DNA from: CALDTK01 sp965215115
GTDB lineage: Bacteria > Bacteroidota > Bacteroidia > Chitinophagales > Saprospiraceae
Direction: 5' to 3'
Assembly (NCBI GenBank): GCA_965215115.1
Contig: OZ244050.1
Location: 4,340,001-4,404,000, forward strand
Length of the DNA: 64,000 nt
Below the pieces are notes generated by a model. That model saw nothing but the letters and a program-made list of their open reading frames with translations. It was not told the DNA's origin and did not search any database. Every line of letters starts with the position of its first letter. The first letter of the stretch is position 1. The translations under genes were made by a program, and so were the position numbers. Of the stretch, positions 8,762-17,298 are shown piece after piece.

Positions 8762-10567
8762 ATGGCCCTGACTACGCTCGACTGGCTCATCGTCTTCGCT
8801 TCCCTGCTCATCTCCCTCGGGATCGGCCTCTACGCGAGCCGCAGCAGCGGTAAGGACGGCGCGGAGTTCTTCCTCAGCGGTCGCAACATGCCCTGGTGGC
8901 TGCTCGGCGTCTCGATGGTCGCGACCACGTTCGGTGCCGACACCCCGAACCTCGTCACGCAGCTCGTCCGCGAGGACGGCGTGGCCGGCAACTGGGTGTG
9001 GTGGGCGTTCTTGCTCACGGGGATGCTCACCACCTTCGTGTACGCGCGGCTCTGGCGGCGCTCGGGCGTCACCACGGACCTGGAGTTCTACGAGATCCGG
9101 TACAGCGGTAGGATCGCCGGCTTCCTGCGGGGCTTTCGCGCGGTGTACCTCGGGGTAATCTTCAACGTCATCGTCATGGGGACGGTCTGCCTGGCGGGCG
9201 TGAAGCTCGGCGCGGCGCTGCTGGGCCTGACCGCAGTGCAGACCCTGCTCATAACCAGCGTCATCACGGTGGCCTACTCGGCCTTCGGGGGGCTGCGCGG
9301 GGTCATCCTGACCGACTTCTTCCAGTTCGGACTCGCGATGGTCGGGTCGGTCGGAGCGGCGATTTTCGTGCTCGACATGCCGGAGATCGGCGGTCTCGAA
9401 GGTTTGCTCTCGCACGAGAACGTCGTCGCGAAGATTCCCCTCGTCCCGGACTTCGGGGACCCCTCGCGATACGTACCCCTCATGCTCGTGCCCCTCGCCG
9501 TACAGTGGTGGGCGAGCTGGTACCCCGGCGCCGAGCCCGGGGGCGGCGGCTACATCGCCCAGCGCATGCTCGCGGCGAAGAGTGAGGGACACGCGCTCGG
9601 GGCCACGTTTTTCTTCAACGTCGCCCACTACGCCGTGCGGCCCTGGCCCTGGATCCTCGTGGCCCTCGCGAGCCTCGTGCTCTACCCGGAGACGGCCGAC
9701 CTCGCGAGCGCCTTCCCCGACCTGCCCGCGAGTCAAGTCCAGGCCGACCTCGGGTACCCGATCATGCTCAGGCTGCTGCCGAGTGGCCTGCTCGGCATCA
9801 TGGTCGCCTCGCTCACGGCGGCCCTGATGAGTACGCTCAGCACGCACCTTAACTGGGGCTCCTCGTACCTTGTCAACGATGTGTACCTCCGATTCGTGAA
9901 GCCCGGCGCCACCGACGCCGAGCAGGTCACCATGGGGCGGATCACGACGGTGGGGCTCATGGCGCTGGCGCTGGTGTTCGCGCTGCTGCTGGACTCGGCA
10001 CTTTCGGGCTTCAACATCTTGCTACAGATCGGGGCGGGCACGGGGCTCATCTTCATCCTGCGGTGGCTGTGGTGGCGCATCAACGCGTACTCGGAGTTGG
10101 CCGGGATGGTGATTAGCTTCCTGGTCGCTGTCTACTTCGCCTACGTCCACGAGGCGCTGGGGCTCGCGCCACTCGAGGGGCACGTCCAACTGTTGATCGG
10201 GGTCGGCGTGACGACCGTGGGGTGGCTCGCGGTAACGTTCGCGACGCAGCCCACGGACCCGCTCGTCTTGCAGTCCTTCGTGCGCAGGGTGCGCCCGCCG
10301 ATGATGGGGTGGGGTGGCGCCGCGACCGTGGACGCCTACGCATGGGAAGGCTCCAAGATGTCGTCGGATGGGATAGCTACACCCAAGCGCACCAAGTTCG
10401 GCCTGCAGCTCTCGGCGGCGGCGCTGGGGGCGGTGATGGTCTACGGCACCTTGTTTGGCTTCGGGTACTGGCTCTACGGCGAGGTGACGCCGGCGCTCGT
10501 CGCGGCGCTCGTCGCGGTCGTGTCCGGCCTCGGGGTCTACGCCCTCGTGAAGCGGGGCCGCGTCTAG
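8762..10567 (+). CDS. Sodium:solute symporter (SSS family), probable sugar transporter
   Basis: A 601-residue inner-membrane protein with about 13-14 hydrophobic segments from residue 5 onwards. The SSS signature region YSAFGGLRGVILTDFFQFGLAM (about residues 172-193) is clear, as are the early SGRNMPWWLLGVSM and the later WWASWYPGAEPGGGGY typical of SGLT-like sugar and polyol carriers. Family knowledge predicts Na+-coupled uptake. Nine bases after the rhamnosidase-like gene, it plausibly imports the released sugar, but specificity cannot be read from sequence. Its stop overlaps the convergent LuxE-like gene by 4 bp. No hairpin-motif copy was found in this gene. Confidence 0.88.
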   Translation: MALTTLDWLIVFASLLISLGIGLYASRSSGKDGAEFFLSGRNMPWWLLGVSMVATTFGADTPNLVTQLVREDGVAGNWVWWAFLLTGMLTTFVYARLWRRSGVTTDLEFYEIRYSGRIAGFLRGFRAVYLGVIFNVIVMGTVCLAGVKLGAALLGLTAVQTLLITSVITVAYSAFGGLRGVILTDFFQFGLAMVGSVGAAIFVLDMPEIGGLEGLLSHENVVAKIPLVPDFGDPSRYVPLMLVPLAVQWWASWYPGAEPGGGGYIAQRMLAAKSEGHALGATFFFNVAHYAVRPWPWILVALASLVLYPETADLASAFPDLPASQVQADLGYPIMLRLLPSGLLGIMVASLTAALMSTLSTHLNWGSSYLVNDVYLRFVKPGATDAEQVTMGRITTVGLMALALVFALLLDSALSGFNILLQIGAGTGLIFILRWLWWRINAYSELAGMVISFLVAVYFAYVHEALGLAPLEGHVQLLIGVGVTTVGWLAVTFATQPTDPLVLQSFVRRVRPPMMGWGGAATVDAYAWEGSKMSSDGIATPKRTKFGLQLSAAALGAVMVYGTLFGFGYWLYGEVTPALVAALVAVVSGLGVYALVKRGRV

Positions 10568-11550
10568 ACCAACAGATTGCAGCCCCGCGCTACGCTGCGG
10601 TCGACGCGCCCGAGCACGTCGAACGTTCCGTCGGCGTGTACGCGGCCCAGGTCCTCGGACTGGACGAAGGCGCACGTATCGACGTTGGCGAGGTCGACGA
10701 GGTTGAGCGCGCCCTGTCCCCCCGGGTTTAGCAGCGTGGCCGGATCGGTGAGGTCGCGGGCGACGACGCGCAGGGTCGGCGCGGGTCGGAAGTGAGGCCC
10801 CGCGGTGAGGTAGGCCTGCGACGAGAGCTCGGTCATGCCGTACTCGCTGTAGATCGGGACGCCGAAGGCCGCGTCGAGGCGTTCGTGCAGTTGGCCTCGG
10901 GTAAGTTCCGGTCCGCGGCCTTTCATGCCACCGGTTTCGACGATGAGGGAGCCTTTCGGCAAAACCAGCGGCGCGCCCTCCGCGAGACCTAGCAGTGCAT
11001 GGGTGACGCCCCACAGGAGCACTCTGCCGCCGCGAGCTGTAGTTTTGGCGACAGCCGCCCTCAAGCCTTCGGTATCGTCCAAGAAGAAGCCGGAGTCGGT
11101 CTGCGAGCGCGCGACGAAGTGGTCGACCATCGCCACCAAACCCGAGTCGCCGCGCTCGAGGTAGCCCGGGAGGAGCGCGAGCAGGGTGTACTCCGCGGGA
11201 TCGGCGACGAGCGCACGGAAAGCTGCGAGACAGTGACGCCTGTAACCGTCGAGGCTGCGCACCGGCATCTCGCTCGTCCGGTCGCCGGTCGTGCCGCTGC
11301 TCCGAAACGTCGCCTCCGGGGTCCAGTGCCCGGTACGCAACTCGTGGCCGCGAAAAAGGCTGATCGGCAGGCATGGGATCTGCCGCCAGTGCTGCGGCTC
11401 GACCGCGGTTTGGTGCGAGAGCTCGAGCCAGCGCCGGTAGGTCGGGTTGTGGGCTCTCTGTAGCGCGAAGACCTCGAGGGCGTGCGCGCCGAAGGTACCG
11501 GGCGTCGTCGCGTAGATGCGCTCGCGAAAGCTTTTCGTGGGCAGTTGCAC
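10564..11550 (-). CDS. LuxE-like acyl-protein synthetase / acyl-activating enzyme
   Basis: About 328 residues. Motifs of the LuxE family (ANL-related acyl activation) are visible: FRSSGTTGDRTSE (nucleotide loop), VETGGMKGRGPELTR, YSEYGMTEL and a C-terminal RVDRSVARGCNLLV with a Cys where LuxE carries its acyl-accepting Cys. There is no luminescence operon; in Bacteroidota such stand-alone proteins are common and of unknown role, perhaps fatty-acyl transfer. The start is uncertain: GTG at 11550 is preferred because the family N-terminus (SFRERIYATTPGTFGAHALEVF) follows directly. An ATG at 11598 would overlap the divergent gene by 24 bp. Two hairpin-motif copies lie inside (10951, 11042). Confidence 0.75.
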   Translation of the reverse strand: MQLPTKSFRERIYATTPGTFGAHALEVFALQRAHNPTYRRWLELSHQTAVEPQHWRQIPCLPISLFRGHELRTGHWTPEATFRSSGTTGDRTSEMPVRSLDGYRRHCLAAFRALVADPAEYTLLALLPGYLERGDSGLVAMVDHFVARSQTDSGFFLDDTEGLRAAVAKTTARGGRVLLWGVTHALLGLAEGAPLVLPKGSLIVETGGMKGRGPELTRGQLHERLDAAFGVPIYSEYGMTELSSQAYLTAGPHFRPAPTLRVVARDLTDPATLLNPGGQGALNLVDLANVDTCAFVQSEDLGRVHADGTFDVLGRVDRSVARGCNLLV

Positions 11551-11559
11551 CGGGGGGCG

Positions 11560-11567
11560 TAGTTTCG
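11560..11567 (+). promoter_or_regulatory. -7 box TAGTTTCG upstream of the lipoprotein gene
   Basis: TAGTTTCG is followed by GCGTTGC and ATG at 11575. It matches TAnnTTYG and implies a very short leader. Confidence 0.45.
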
Positions 11568-11574
11568 GCGTTGC

Positions 11575-12099
11575 ATGAGCATGCCGTCGCGTAAACACAG
11601 CTTCCCCCTCGCTTGGTTGTCCCTCGCGGTCGCGCTCACGGTCGGGGCGTGCCTCAGTCCGCCGGAGTACCCTATCGAGCCTGAGGTTACGTTCGTCGGC
11701 CTGTCGCGCGACACGATGACGCAGAACTTCAAGCCGACCGACAGCGTCACGGTCGTGGTCTCGTTCACCGACGGCGACGGCGACATCGTCTTCCCGGAGG
11801 GCGACACGACGCGCACGGTGTTCATCGTCGATCGCGAGACCCAGAGCCTGCGCGAGAGCTACAAACTCGACCCCATCGACGAGATCGGACTGGAGAATGG
11901 CATCAGCGGAGAGCTAAGGCTCGTGGTCTACACCACCTGCTGCGAGTACCCCCCCGGTGTCCCGCGCCTGCCCTGCGACATCAGTCCGGAGTTCCCGGTC
12001 GACCAACTGCTGCTCGATGTCTACATGAAGGACCGCGCCGGCAACGAGAGCAACCGCGCACAGCTCGCGCCGATCTACCTGCGCTGCGACCGGCGCTAG
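11575..12099 (+). CDS. Small lipoprotein of unknown function
   Basis: A 174-residue protein with a charged N-terminus, a hydrophobic stretch and a lipobox VGAC (about residue 26), so it is predicted to be lipidated. The mature part contains VTVVVSFTDGDGDIVF, an Asp-rich beta-strand pattern common in Bacteroidota cell-envelope lipoproteins, and several Cys (TTCCEYPPGVPRLPCD, LRCDRR). No enzymatic motif was recognised. It is transcribed divergently from the LuxE-like gene and converges on hemF with a 12-base gap. Function unknown. Confidence 0.75.
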   Translation: MSMPSRKHSFPLAWLSLAVALTVGACLSPPEYPIEPEVTFVGLSRDTMTQNFKPTDSVTVVVSFTDGDGDIVFPEGDTTRTVFIVDRETQSLRESYKLDPIDEIGLENGISGELRLVVYTTCCEYPPGVPRLPCDISPEFPVDQLLLDVYMKDRAGNESNRAQLAPIYLRCDRR

Positions 12100-12111
12100 G
12101 GTAGGGGGGCG

Positions 12112-12999
12112 TCAAACCCAGTCGATACCCTTTCGTAGCATCGCCTGCGTGGCCGCCTCCGCACTTCCGGGTGCGACGGCGTGGTTGTAGGTCCAGTTGG
12201 CCTGCGGCGGCATGCTCATCAGGATGCTTTCGGCGCGTCCGTCGGTCTCGAGCCCGAACTTCGTCCCCCGGTCCCAGACGAGGTTGAACTCGACGTAGCG
12301 CCCGCGGCGCAGACCTTGCCAGGCTTGGTGACTTTCGTCAAAACCGAGGGTCCGTTGGGCGGTCGCCTGTGCGTCGTACGCCGGGACGAAGGTGCGGCCG
12401 ACGGCCAGACTAAACCCGAGCAGCCTTTCGAACCCGGGTGCCTGGAGGCGGTCGTAGAAGATCCCTCCGACGCCCCGGGTCTCGCGTCGGTGCGGCAGGT
12501 AGAAGTACTCGTCGGCCTGGCGTTTGAAGAGCCTGTAGTCCGCGCAATCGGGGTGGGCGTCGCAGGTGGCCTCGAGGCGGGCGTGGAAGTCCCGCGCGAG
12601 CGCCCGGTCGACGTAGTGCGGGGTGAGGTCGATGCCGCCCCCGAACCACCACCGCCCGCCCTCGAGCTCGAAGTAGCGCACGTTCATGTGGATGATCGGC
12701 ACCCAGGGATTGCGGGGGTGGAGCACGATGCTCACGCCGGTTGCGTAGAAGTCGCCGGCGCTCGACTGCAGGGCTTTGGCGGCCATCGGGGAGAGCGTCC
12801 CGTGGACGGCCGAGAAGCCGACGCCGCCCTTCTCGATGAGCGCCCCCGCGATGGTCCGCGAGCGACCGCCCCCGCCGCCGGGTCGCGTCCAGGGGTCCTC
12901 GGTGAAGACACCCCGGCCGTCGAGTCGCTCGAGACCCGCGCAGATCTCGTCCTGTAAACCCTCGAAGGCCGCCTGGGCCCGCGTCGCTTGCTGCGTCAT
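12112..12999 (-). CDS. hemF: Oxygen-dependent coproporphyrinogen III oxidase
   Basis: A 295-residue HemF of normal length. The family signatures are plain: NPWVPIIHMNVRYFE, WWFGGGIDLTPHYVD, FKRQADEYFYLPHRRETRGVGGIFYD and RRGRYVEFNLVWDRGTKFGL. It converts coproporphyrinogen III to protoporphyrinogen IX in haem synthesis using O2, which points to an aerobic lifestyle. GFDESHQ just before the conserved RRGRYVEF is encoded by a compensated hairpin motif with a GAC/GTC stem (12330-12344). The start ATG at 12997-12999 is preceded by CATCTTCG, a near match to the -7 box. Confidence 0.97.
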   Translation of the reverse strand: MTQQATRAQAAFEGLQDEICAGLERLDGRGVFTEDPWTRPGGGGGRSRTIAGALIEKGGVGFSAVHGTLSPMAAKALQSSAGDFYATGVSIVLHPRNPWVPIIHMNVRYFELEGGRWWFGGGIDLTPHYVDRALARDFHARLEATCDAHPDCADYRLFKRQADEYFYLPHRRETRGVGGIFYDRLQAPGFERLLGFSLAVGRTFVPAYDAQATAQRTLGFDESHQAWQGLRRGRYVEFNLVWDRGTKFGLETDGRAESILMSMPPQANWTYNHAVAPGSAEAATQAMLRKGIDWV

Positions 13000-13070
13000 C
13001 GCTGGCGAAGATGCACCTTTGGGCGTAGGGCGGGCGCGGTTCGTGCGTCAGGTCCCCACAACATTCCCCC

Positions 13071-13988
13071 GTGCCAAGCCCCGCCCCCGCCCCTGATTCG
13101 GAGTTGATCCTCGATCCGGACGGCTCCGTCTACCACCTCGGCCTGCGCCCGGAGCACCTCGCGCCCCTCGTCATTACCGTCGGCGACCCGAAGCGCGTGG
13201 CCGCGGTGAGCCGTCACTTCGAAGCGGTCGACTTTCGTCAAAACAGGCGGGAGTTCGTGACCCACGTCGGGCGTTTTGCCGAAAGGCGCATCATGTGCAT
13301 CAGCACCGGCATCGGGACGGACAACGTCGACATCGTACTCAACGAGCTAGACGCCCTGGCGAACGTGGACTTCGAGAGCAGACTCCCGAGGGCGCAACTG
13401 CGGCAACTTACCTTCGTGCGGCTGGGCACGAGTGGGACCTTCCAGCGCGACATCGAGGTCGACACGCTCCTGGCCGCTAGTCACGCGGTAGGCCTAGACG
13501 GGTTGGGGCCTTTTTACGATTTCGCTCCGAGTATGGAAGCGTCCGTGTTGCGCGAGCGATACCCCGAATTCGCGGCGGCGGCCTACGGCGCGCCCTGCGA
13601 CGGCGAATTGCAGAACGCCTGGGCCAGCAGTCACGCGGGCCACCGCGTCGGGCTAACCCTGACCTGCGCCGGGTTCTACGGACCGCAGCGGCGGACCTTA
13701 CGGTTGCCCTTCCGCGGGCCGAGCCTTGCGGAGCTCGCCGACATTCGCTTCGACCACGGGCCCACCGCGGCGCCCGGTCGGTTCACGAATTTCGAGATGG
13801 AGACGGCCGGCATTTATGGACTCGCAGGGTTACTAGGCCACAGGTCGCTGAGCATCAGTGCGATCCTTGCGAATCGAGCGACGGGGGATTTCTCGTCGCG
13901 TCCGGCGGAGACGGTCGATCGGATGATCGACAGCTTTTTTGAGAGTGTGCGGGAGCAGCCGGGGTTGTGGTTCGGGGGGCTGGGGTAG
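13071..13988 (+). CDS. Nucleoside phosphorylase (uridine phosphorylase-like)
   Basis: A 305-residue PNP/UDP-family protein starting at GTG. Phosphate- and nucleoside-binding motifs are visible: VITVGDPKRV near residue 40, STGIGTDNVDIVLNELD, VRLGTSGTFQRDI and FEMETAGIYGLAGLLGH (the Glu-Met-Glu ribose-binding site). It splits nucleosides with phosphate for salvage; the uridine preference is inferred from overall similarity. Two hairpin-motif copies lie 43 bases apart in opposite orientation (13230, 13273), replacing residues inside the otherwise conserved REFVTHVGRF...RI region without obvious length change. Alternative: another pyrimidine or purine nucleoside phosphorylase. Confidence 0.88.
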   Translation: MPSPAPAPDSELILDPDGSVYHLGLRPEHLAPLVITVGDPKRVAAVSRHFEAVDFRQNRREFVTHVGRFAERRIMCISTGIGTDNVDIVLNELDALANVDFESRLPRAQLRQLTFVRLGTSGTFQRDIEVDTLLAASHAVGLDGLGPFYDFAPSMEASVLRERYPEFAAAAYGAPCDGELQNAWASSHAGHRVGLTLTCAGFYGPQRRTLRLPFRGPSLAELADIRFDHGPTAAPGRFTNFEMETAGIYGLAGLLGHRSLSISAILANRATGDFSSRPAETVDRMIDSFFESVREQPGLWFGGLG

Positions 13989-14010
13989 ACGGGCTGCGTT
14001 AGACGAGCCG

Positions 14011-14095
14011 CGTTTGCCTGGCTCTGCCAGGTCCACAGCCGTTAGACCGGGGCCTTACTATCGCTCCCGGCACCTGGCAGAGCCAGGCAAACACG
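14011..14095. repeat. Two inverted copies of an intergenic palindromic repeat in a convergent gap
   Basis: CGTTTGCCTGGCTCTGCCAGGTCC (14011-14034) and its inverse (14072-14092) flank about 37 bases. Each copy is itself a hairpin (CCTGGC-TCT-GCCAGG). The same unit recurs at 56101-56323. The 213-bp gap between the nucleoside phosphorylase and transaldolase genes holds nothing else I can name; the hairpins could end transcription from both sides. Confidence 0.8.
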
Positions 14096-14201
14096 TCCCG
14101 TGCACCTGCTGCCCCACCGTACTGCAGTACATGCAAGCCCCCCGCCGATCCGTAGAACGACAGGGGGCTCATATGTTTTCGAAAGCAAAAATGAGGCTCT
14201 T

Positions 14202-14882
14202 TTAGTTGGCCAACATCTTAGCGGCGGCCTCCTCGCTTTTCTTGAAGTCGGCCATGAAGCGATCGAGGCCGATGTCCGTCAGCGGGTGCTTCAAGAGCGC
14301 CTTCAGGGGCCCGAGCGGGGTCGTCACCACGTCGGCCCCGGCGAGGGCGGCGTCGGTGATGTGCTTCGGTCCGCGGATGCTGGCCGCGAGGATCATCGTG
14401 CTCATCGCCTGCTCTCCGTAGAGCTGGCTGATCTCCTGGATGAGGCCGACGCCGTCCCAGCCGATGTCGTCGACGCGGCCGATGAACGGACTCACGTAGG
14501 TCGCGCCGGCCTTGGCGCACATCAGGGCCTGCCCGGCGGAGAACACCAGGGTGCAGTTGGTCTTGATGCCGTCGGCGGTGAGTTGGGCGATGGCCTTGAC
14601 GCCGTCGAGGGTCATCGGGATCTTGACGACGATGTTGTCGGCGATCTTCGCGAAGGCCCGACCCTGCTTGAGCATCGTGGCCGTGTCGAGGGCAGTGACC
14701 TCGGCGCTCACGTCTCCGTCGACGATCTCGCAGATCTTCGCGTAGTGCTCCGCGACTTGCGAAGTGCCCCCGACGCCCTCCTTGAGCATGAGGGAGGGGT
14801 TGGTGGTGACGCCGTCGAGGATGCCCATTTCGTGGGCCTCGCGGATCTCGTCGAGGTTGGCGGTATCGATGAAGAAGAGCAT
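14202..14882 (-). CDS. tal: Transaldolase / fructose-6-phosphate aldolase-like (TalC/FSA family)
   Basis: 226 residues, the length of the short transaldolase subfamily. It starts MLFFIDTANLDEIREA, followed by GVTTNPSLMLKEG. The Schiff-base lysine lies in IVVKIPMT, followed by NCTLVFSAGQALMCAKAGA, YVSPFIGRVDD and ADVVTTPLGPLKALLKHPLTD. It transfers dihydroxyacetone in the non-oxidative pentose phosphate pathway, or acts as an aldolase; sequence alone does not separate the two. The frame stays open far upstream through ffh, but that extension is out-of-frame shadow of ffh; the ATG at 14880-14882 begins the conserved N-terminus. No hairpin-motif copy was found here. Confidence 0.93.
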   Translation of the reverse strand: MLFFIDTANLDEIREAHEMGILDGVTTNPSLMLKEGVGGTSQVAEHYAKICEIVDGDVSAEVTALDTATMLKQGRAFAKIADNIVVKIPMTLDGVKAIAQLTADGIKTNCTLVFSAGQALMCAKAGATYVSPFIGRVDDIGWDGVGLIQEISQLYGEQAMSTMILAASIRGPKHITDAALAGADVVTTPLGPLKALLKHPLTDIGLDRFMADFKKSEEAAAKMLAN

Positions 14883-14947
14883 GGGGGGAGGTTTTTCGTG
14901 AACGTGTACTCGGTGCAACGTCAGAAGCCGCGATCTGGGTCGGTGCC

Positions 14948-16279
14948 CTAGCGCGCCGCCTTTTGCATCTGCTGCATCTGGCCCGGGGTGAGGTTCGACA
15001 TCCGGTGCATCATCTTGCGCATCTGGTCGAACTGCTTGATGAACAGGTTGATGTCCTCGAGGCTGCGGCCGCACCCGGCGGCGATGCGCTTCTTGCGGCT
15101 CGTGTTGATGGAGTCCGGGTTCTCGCGCTCGTAGGGCGTCATCGAGTACACGATGCTCTCGACCTTGACGAGGGCATTGTCGTCGATGTCGAGGTCTTTG
15201 GTCATCTTGTTCATGCCCGGGATCATGTTCATGAGGCTCTTCAGGTCGCCCATCTTGCGCAGTTGCCGGATTTGCCCGAGGAAGTCGTTGAAGTCGAGCT
15301 TGTTGCGCTTCATCTTCTTCTCCAGGGCGGCGGCCTCCTTCTCGTCGAAGGACTGCTGCGCGCGCTCGACGAAGCTGATGACGTCGCCCATCCCGAGGAT
15401 GCGCTGCGCCATGCGGTCGGGGTAGAAGACGTCGAGGGCGTCGAGCTTCTCCCCGGTGGAGATGAACTTGATGGGCTTGCCGACGGTGTACTTGACCGTC
15501 AGGGCCGCCCCGCCGCGGGTGTCGCCGTCGAGCTTCGTGAGCACGACGCCGTCGTAGTCGATGCGCTGGTTGAAGGCCTGCGCGGTGTTGACGGCGTCCT
15601 GGCCGGTCATGGCGTCGACGACGAAGAGGGACTCCGTGGGGTCGAGGGCCGCGTCGAGGCGCTCGATCTCGTCCATCATCGCCTCGTCGACCGCGAGGCG
15701 GCCGGCCGTGTCGACGATCACGACGTTGCACTGCTTCTGCTTCGCGTAGGCGATCGCGGCCCGCGCGATGGCGACGGGGTCCTTGCTCTCGGTATCCTTG
15801 TAGATGTCGACCCCGACCTGCTCGGCGAGGACGGTGAGCTGGTTGATGGCCGCTGGGCGGTACACGTCGCAGGCCACGACCAGGGGCTTCATCTTGCGCT
15901 GGGTCTTGAGGTGCAGCGCGAGCTTGCCGGTGAAGGTGGTCTTGCCCGAGCCCTGCAGACCGGCGATCAGGATGATGGCCGGGTTGCCCTTGGCGTTGAT
16001 GCCCGTGGCCTGCCCGCCCATCAGCTCGGTGAGCTCGTCCTGGACGATCTTGACCATCAGTTGGCCCGGCTTGACGGACGAGAGGACGTTGGCCGTCCCG
16101 AGGGCCTTCTCGCGGACCTTCTCGGTAAATTCCTTGGCGATTTTGTAGTTGACGTCCGCGGCCACGAGGGCGCGGCGGATTTCCTTGATCGAGGTGGCGA
16201 CGTTGATTTCGGTGAGCTTGGCGTCGCCGGAGAGGCTCTTGAAGGCACCCTCGAGGCGGCCGCTGAGATTGTCGAACAT
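14948..16279 (-). CDS. ffh: Signal recognition particle protein Ffh
   Basis: A 443-residue SRP54-type GTPase. The N domain is followed by the G domain with IAGLQGSGKTTFTGKLA (P loop, about residue 107), DTAGRLAVDEAMMDE and TKLDGDTRGGAAL. The M domain carries the SRP RNA-binding region SRKKRIAAGCGRSLEDINLFIKQF and a Met-rich end (QMRKMMHRM, PGQMQQMQ). It targets nascent membrane proteins to FtsY and SecYEG. Upstream on its strand, TACCTTCG lies about 27 bases before the ATG. No hairpin-motif copy was found in this highly conserved gene. Confidence 0.98.
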   Translation of the reverse strand: MFDNLSGRLEGAFKSLSGDAKLTEINVATSIKEIRRALVAADVNYKIAKEFTEKVREKALGTANVLSSVKPGQLMVKIVQDELTELMGGQATGINAKGNPAIILIAGLQGSGKTTFTGKLALHLKTQRKMKPLVVACDVYRPAAINQLTVLAEQVGVDIYKDTESKDPVAIARAAIAYAKQKQCNVVIVDTAGRLAVDEAMMDEIERLDAALDPTESLFVVDAMTGQDAVNTAQAFNQRIDYDGVVLTKLDGDTRGGAALTVKYTVGKPIKFISTGEKLDALDVFYPDRMAQRILGMGDVISFVERAQQSFDEKEAAALEKKMKRNKLDFNDFLGQIRQLRKMGDLKSLMNMIPGMNKMTKDLDIDDNALVKVESIVYSMTPYERENPDSINTSRKKRIAAGCGRSLEDINLFIKQFDQMRKMMHRMSNLTPGQMQQMQKAAR

Positions 16280-16428
16280 ATGAACTTAGGTGTGTCGGTG
16301 CGCGAAGGTAGGGCCGCGGCGCGTGGTCCCGCGAACGGTGGGGCGCAGGTTTGGTCCGGGCCGCACTGTTGAAAGATCGGCTCGACACACGGGGGAGTTC
16401 GCCTAACTTGCAAGGACCTAAACCGCTA

Positions 16429-17298
16429 ATGATGAAGGTCCTGCTCACCCTGCTGGCTACCGTCGCGTGGTTTGCGTTTAGTCACTACTGGTACACCTGC
16501 AGGCTCGTCGGCGCGTGTTACGGCTGCGCACCGAGCGTATTGACAGACGCCGGCGCCACCCCCACTGCCATCGACGGCTCGACGGCCACGGCGGCGATTA
16601 GGTTCGTACCCGCGACGGCCGAGCTCATCCGCGGGGAGGGCTTCGCAAACCTAAAGTCTGAACTGTCCGACACGGACGCCGACGGCGTGGTCCTCATCGC
16701 GACGGGCTACTACGACGTCGAGGACCCGGTACCGCCGGGGTTCGCCAACCTCGGCGAAGCGCGCGCCGCGGCCGCGAGGGAGAGCCTGGCCCCGGAGCTG
16801 CCCGCGGCCCGCTACAAACTGGTCGGGAGTTTGCGCCCCGAGGCAGAGACGGCGCTCCCGAACGTCGAGGGCGCGACGGTCCGCTGGGCCTCGGCCGAGG
16901 TCGCCGCCGCCACCCAGACCTCCGACGTCGCGCCGGTGGTCCAGACCTCCGTCGACGATGCCACGATCCGCTTCCCCTTCGACGACGCCGCTAAGTCTCT
17001 GGACCCAGCCTTGGACGTGTACCTCGATGCCCTGGCCGCCCGCCTGAAGGCCAGCACGGAACGCGTGCAGCTCACCGGCCACACCGACGACACCGGGGCC
17101 GACGACTACAACGTCGCCCTCGCGGACCGCCGCGCGGCCTTCATCCAGGAGCGCCTCGTCGCCCGCGGCGTCGACCCGGCCCGCATCACGCGGGCTTCCA
17201 AAGGCGAGCGGGAACCCGTGTCGAGCAACGCCTCCGAGGCTGGGAAGTCGCTCAACCGCCGCGTCGACATCACGATTACCAAAAGCCCGAACCGATGA
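16429..17298 (+). CDS. OmpA-family outer-membrane/peptidoglycan-binding protein
   Basis: 289 residues from the ATG at 16429, which begins a hydrophobic signal/anchor (MKVLLTLLATVAWFAFSHYW); an open frame continues upstream but lacks coding character. The C-terminal third is an OmpA-like peptidoglycan-binding domain: IRFPFDDAAKSLDPALD, VQLTGHTDDTGADDYN, ALADRRAAFIQERLVARGVDPARI and LNRRVDITI. The middle also shows an OmpA-like half-repeat (RFVPATAELIRGEGFANL). It probably links the envelope to the cell wall. The stop overlaps the next ATG (ATGA), so the two genes are translationally coupled. Confidence 0.85.
   Translation: MMKVLLTLLATVAWFAFSHYWYTCRLVGACYGCAPSVLTDAGATPTAIDGSTATAAIRFVPATAELIRGEGFANLKSELSDTDADGVVLIATGYYDVEDPVPPGFANLGEARAAAARESLAPELPAARYKLVGSLRPEAETALPNVEGATVRWASAEVAAATQTSDVAPVVQTSVDDATIRFPFDDAAKSLDPALDVYLDALAARLKASTERVQLTGHTDDTGADDYNVALADRRAAFIQERLVARGVDPARITRASKGEREPVSSNASEAGKSLNRRVDITITKSPNR

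Noticed and set aside
8027..9847. 606-residue minus-strand frame across the GH78 and symporter genes
   Set aside because: Composition is typical of antisense to coding DNA (His/Asp/Glu/Arg runs, no hydrophobic core), and both plus-strand genes are convincing.
10564..11550. Luminescence (lux) operon suggested by the LuxE-like gene
   Set aside because: No luxA, luxB, luxC or luxD neighbours; stand-alone LuxE-like genes occur in non-luminous bacteria.
14963..16372. 469-residue plus-strand frame opposite ffh
   Set aside because: Antisense shadow with Val/Leu/His-rich low-complexity composition; ffh on the other strand is unambiguous.
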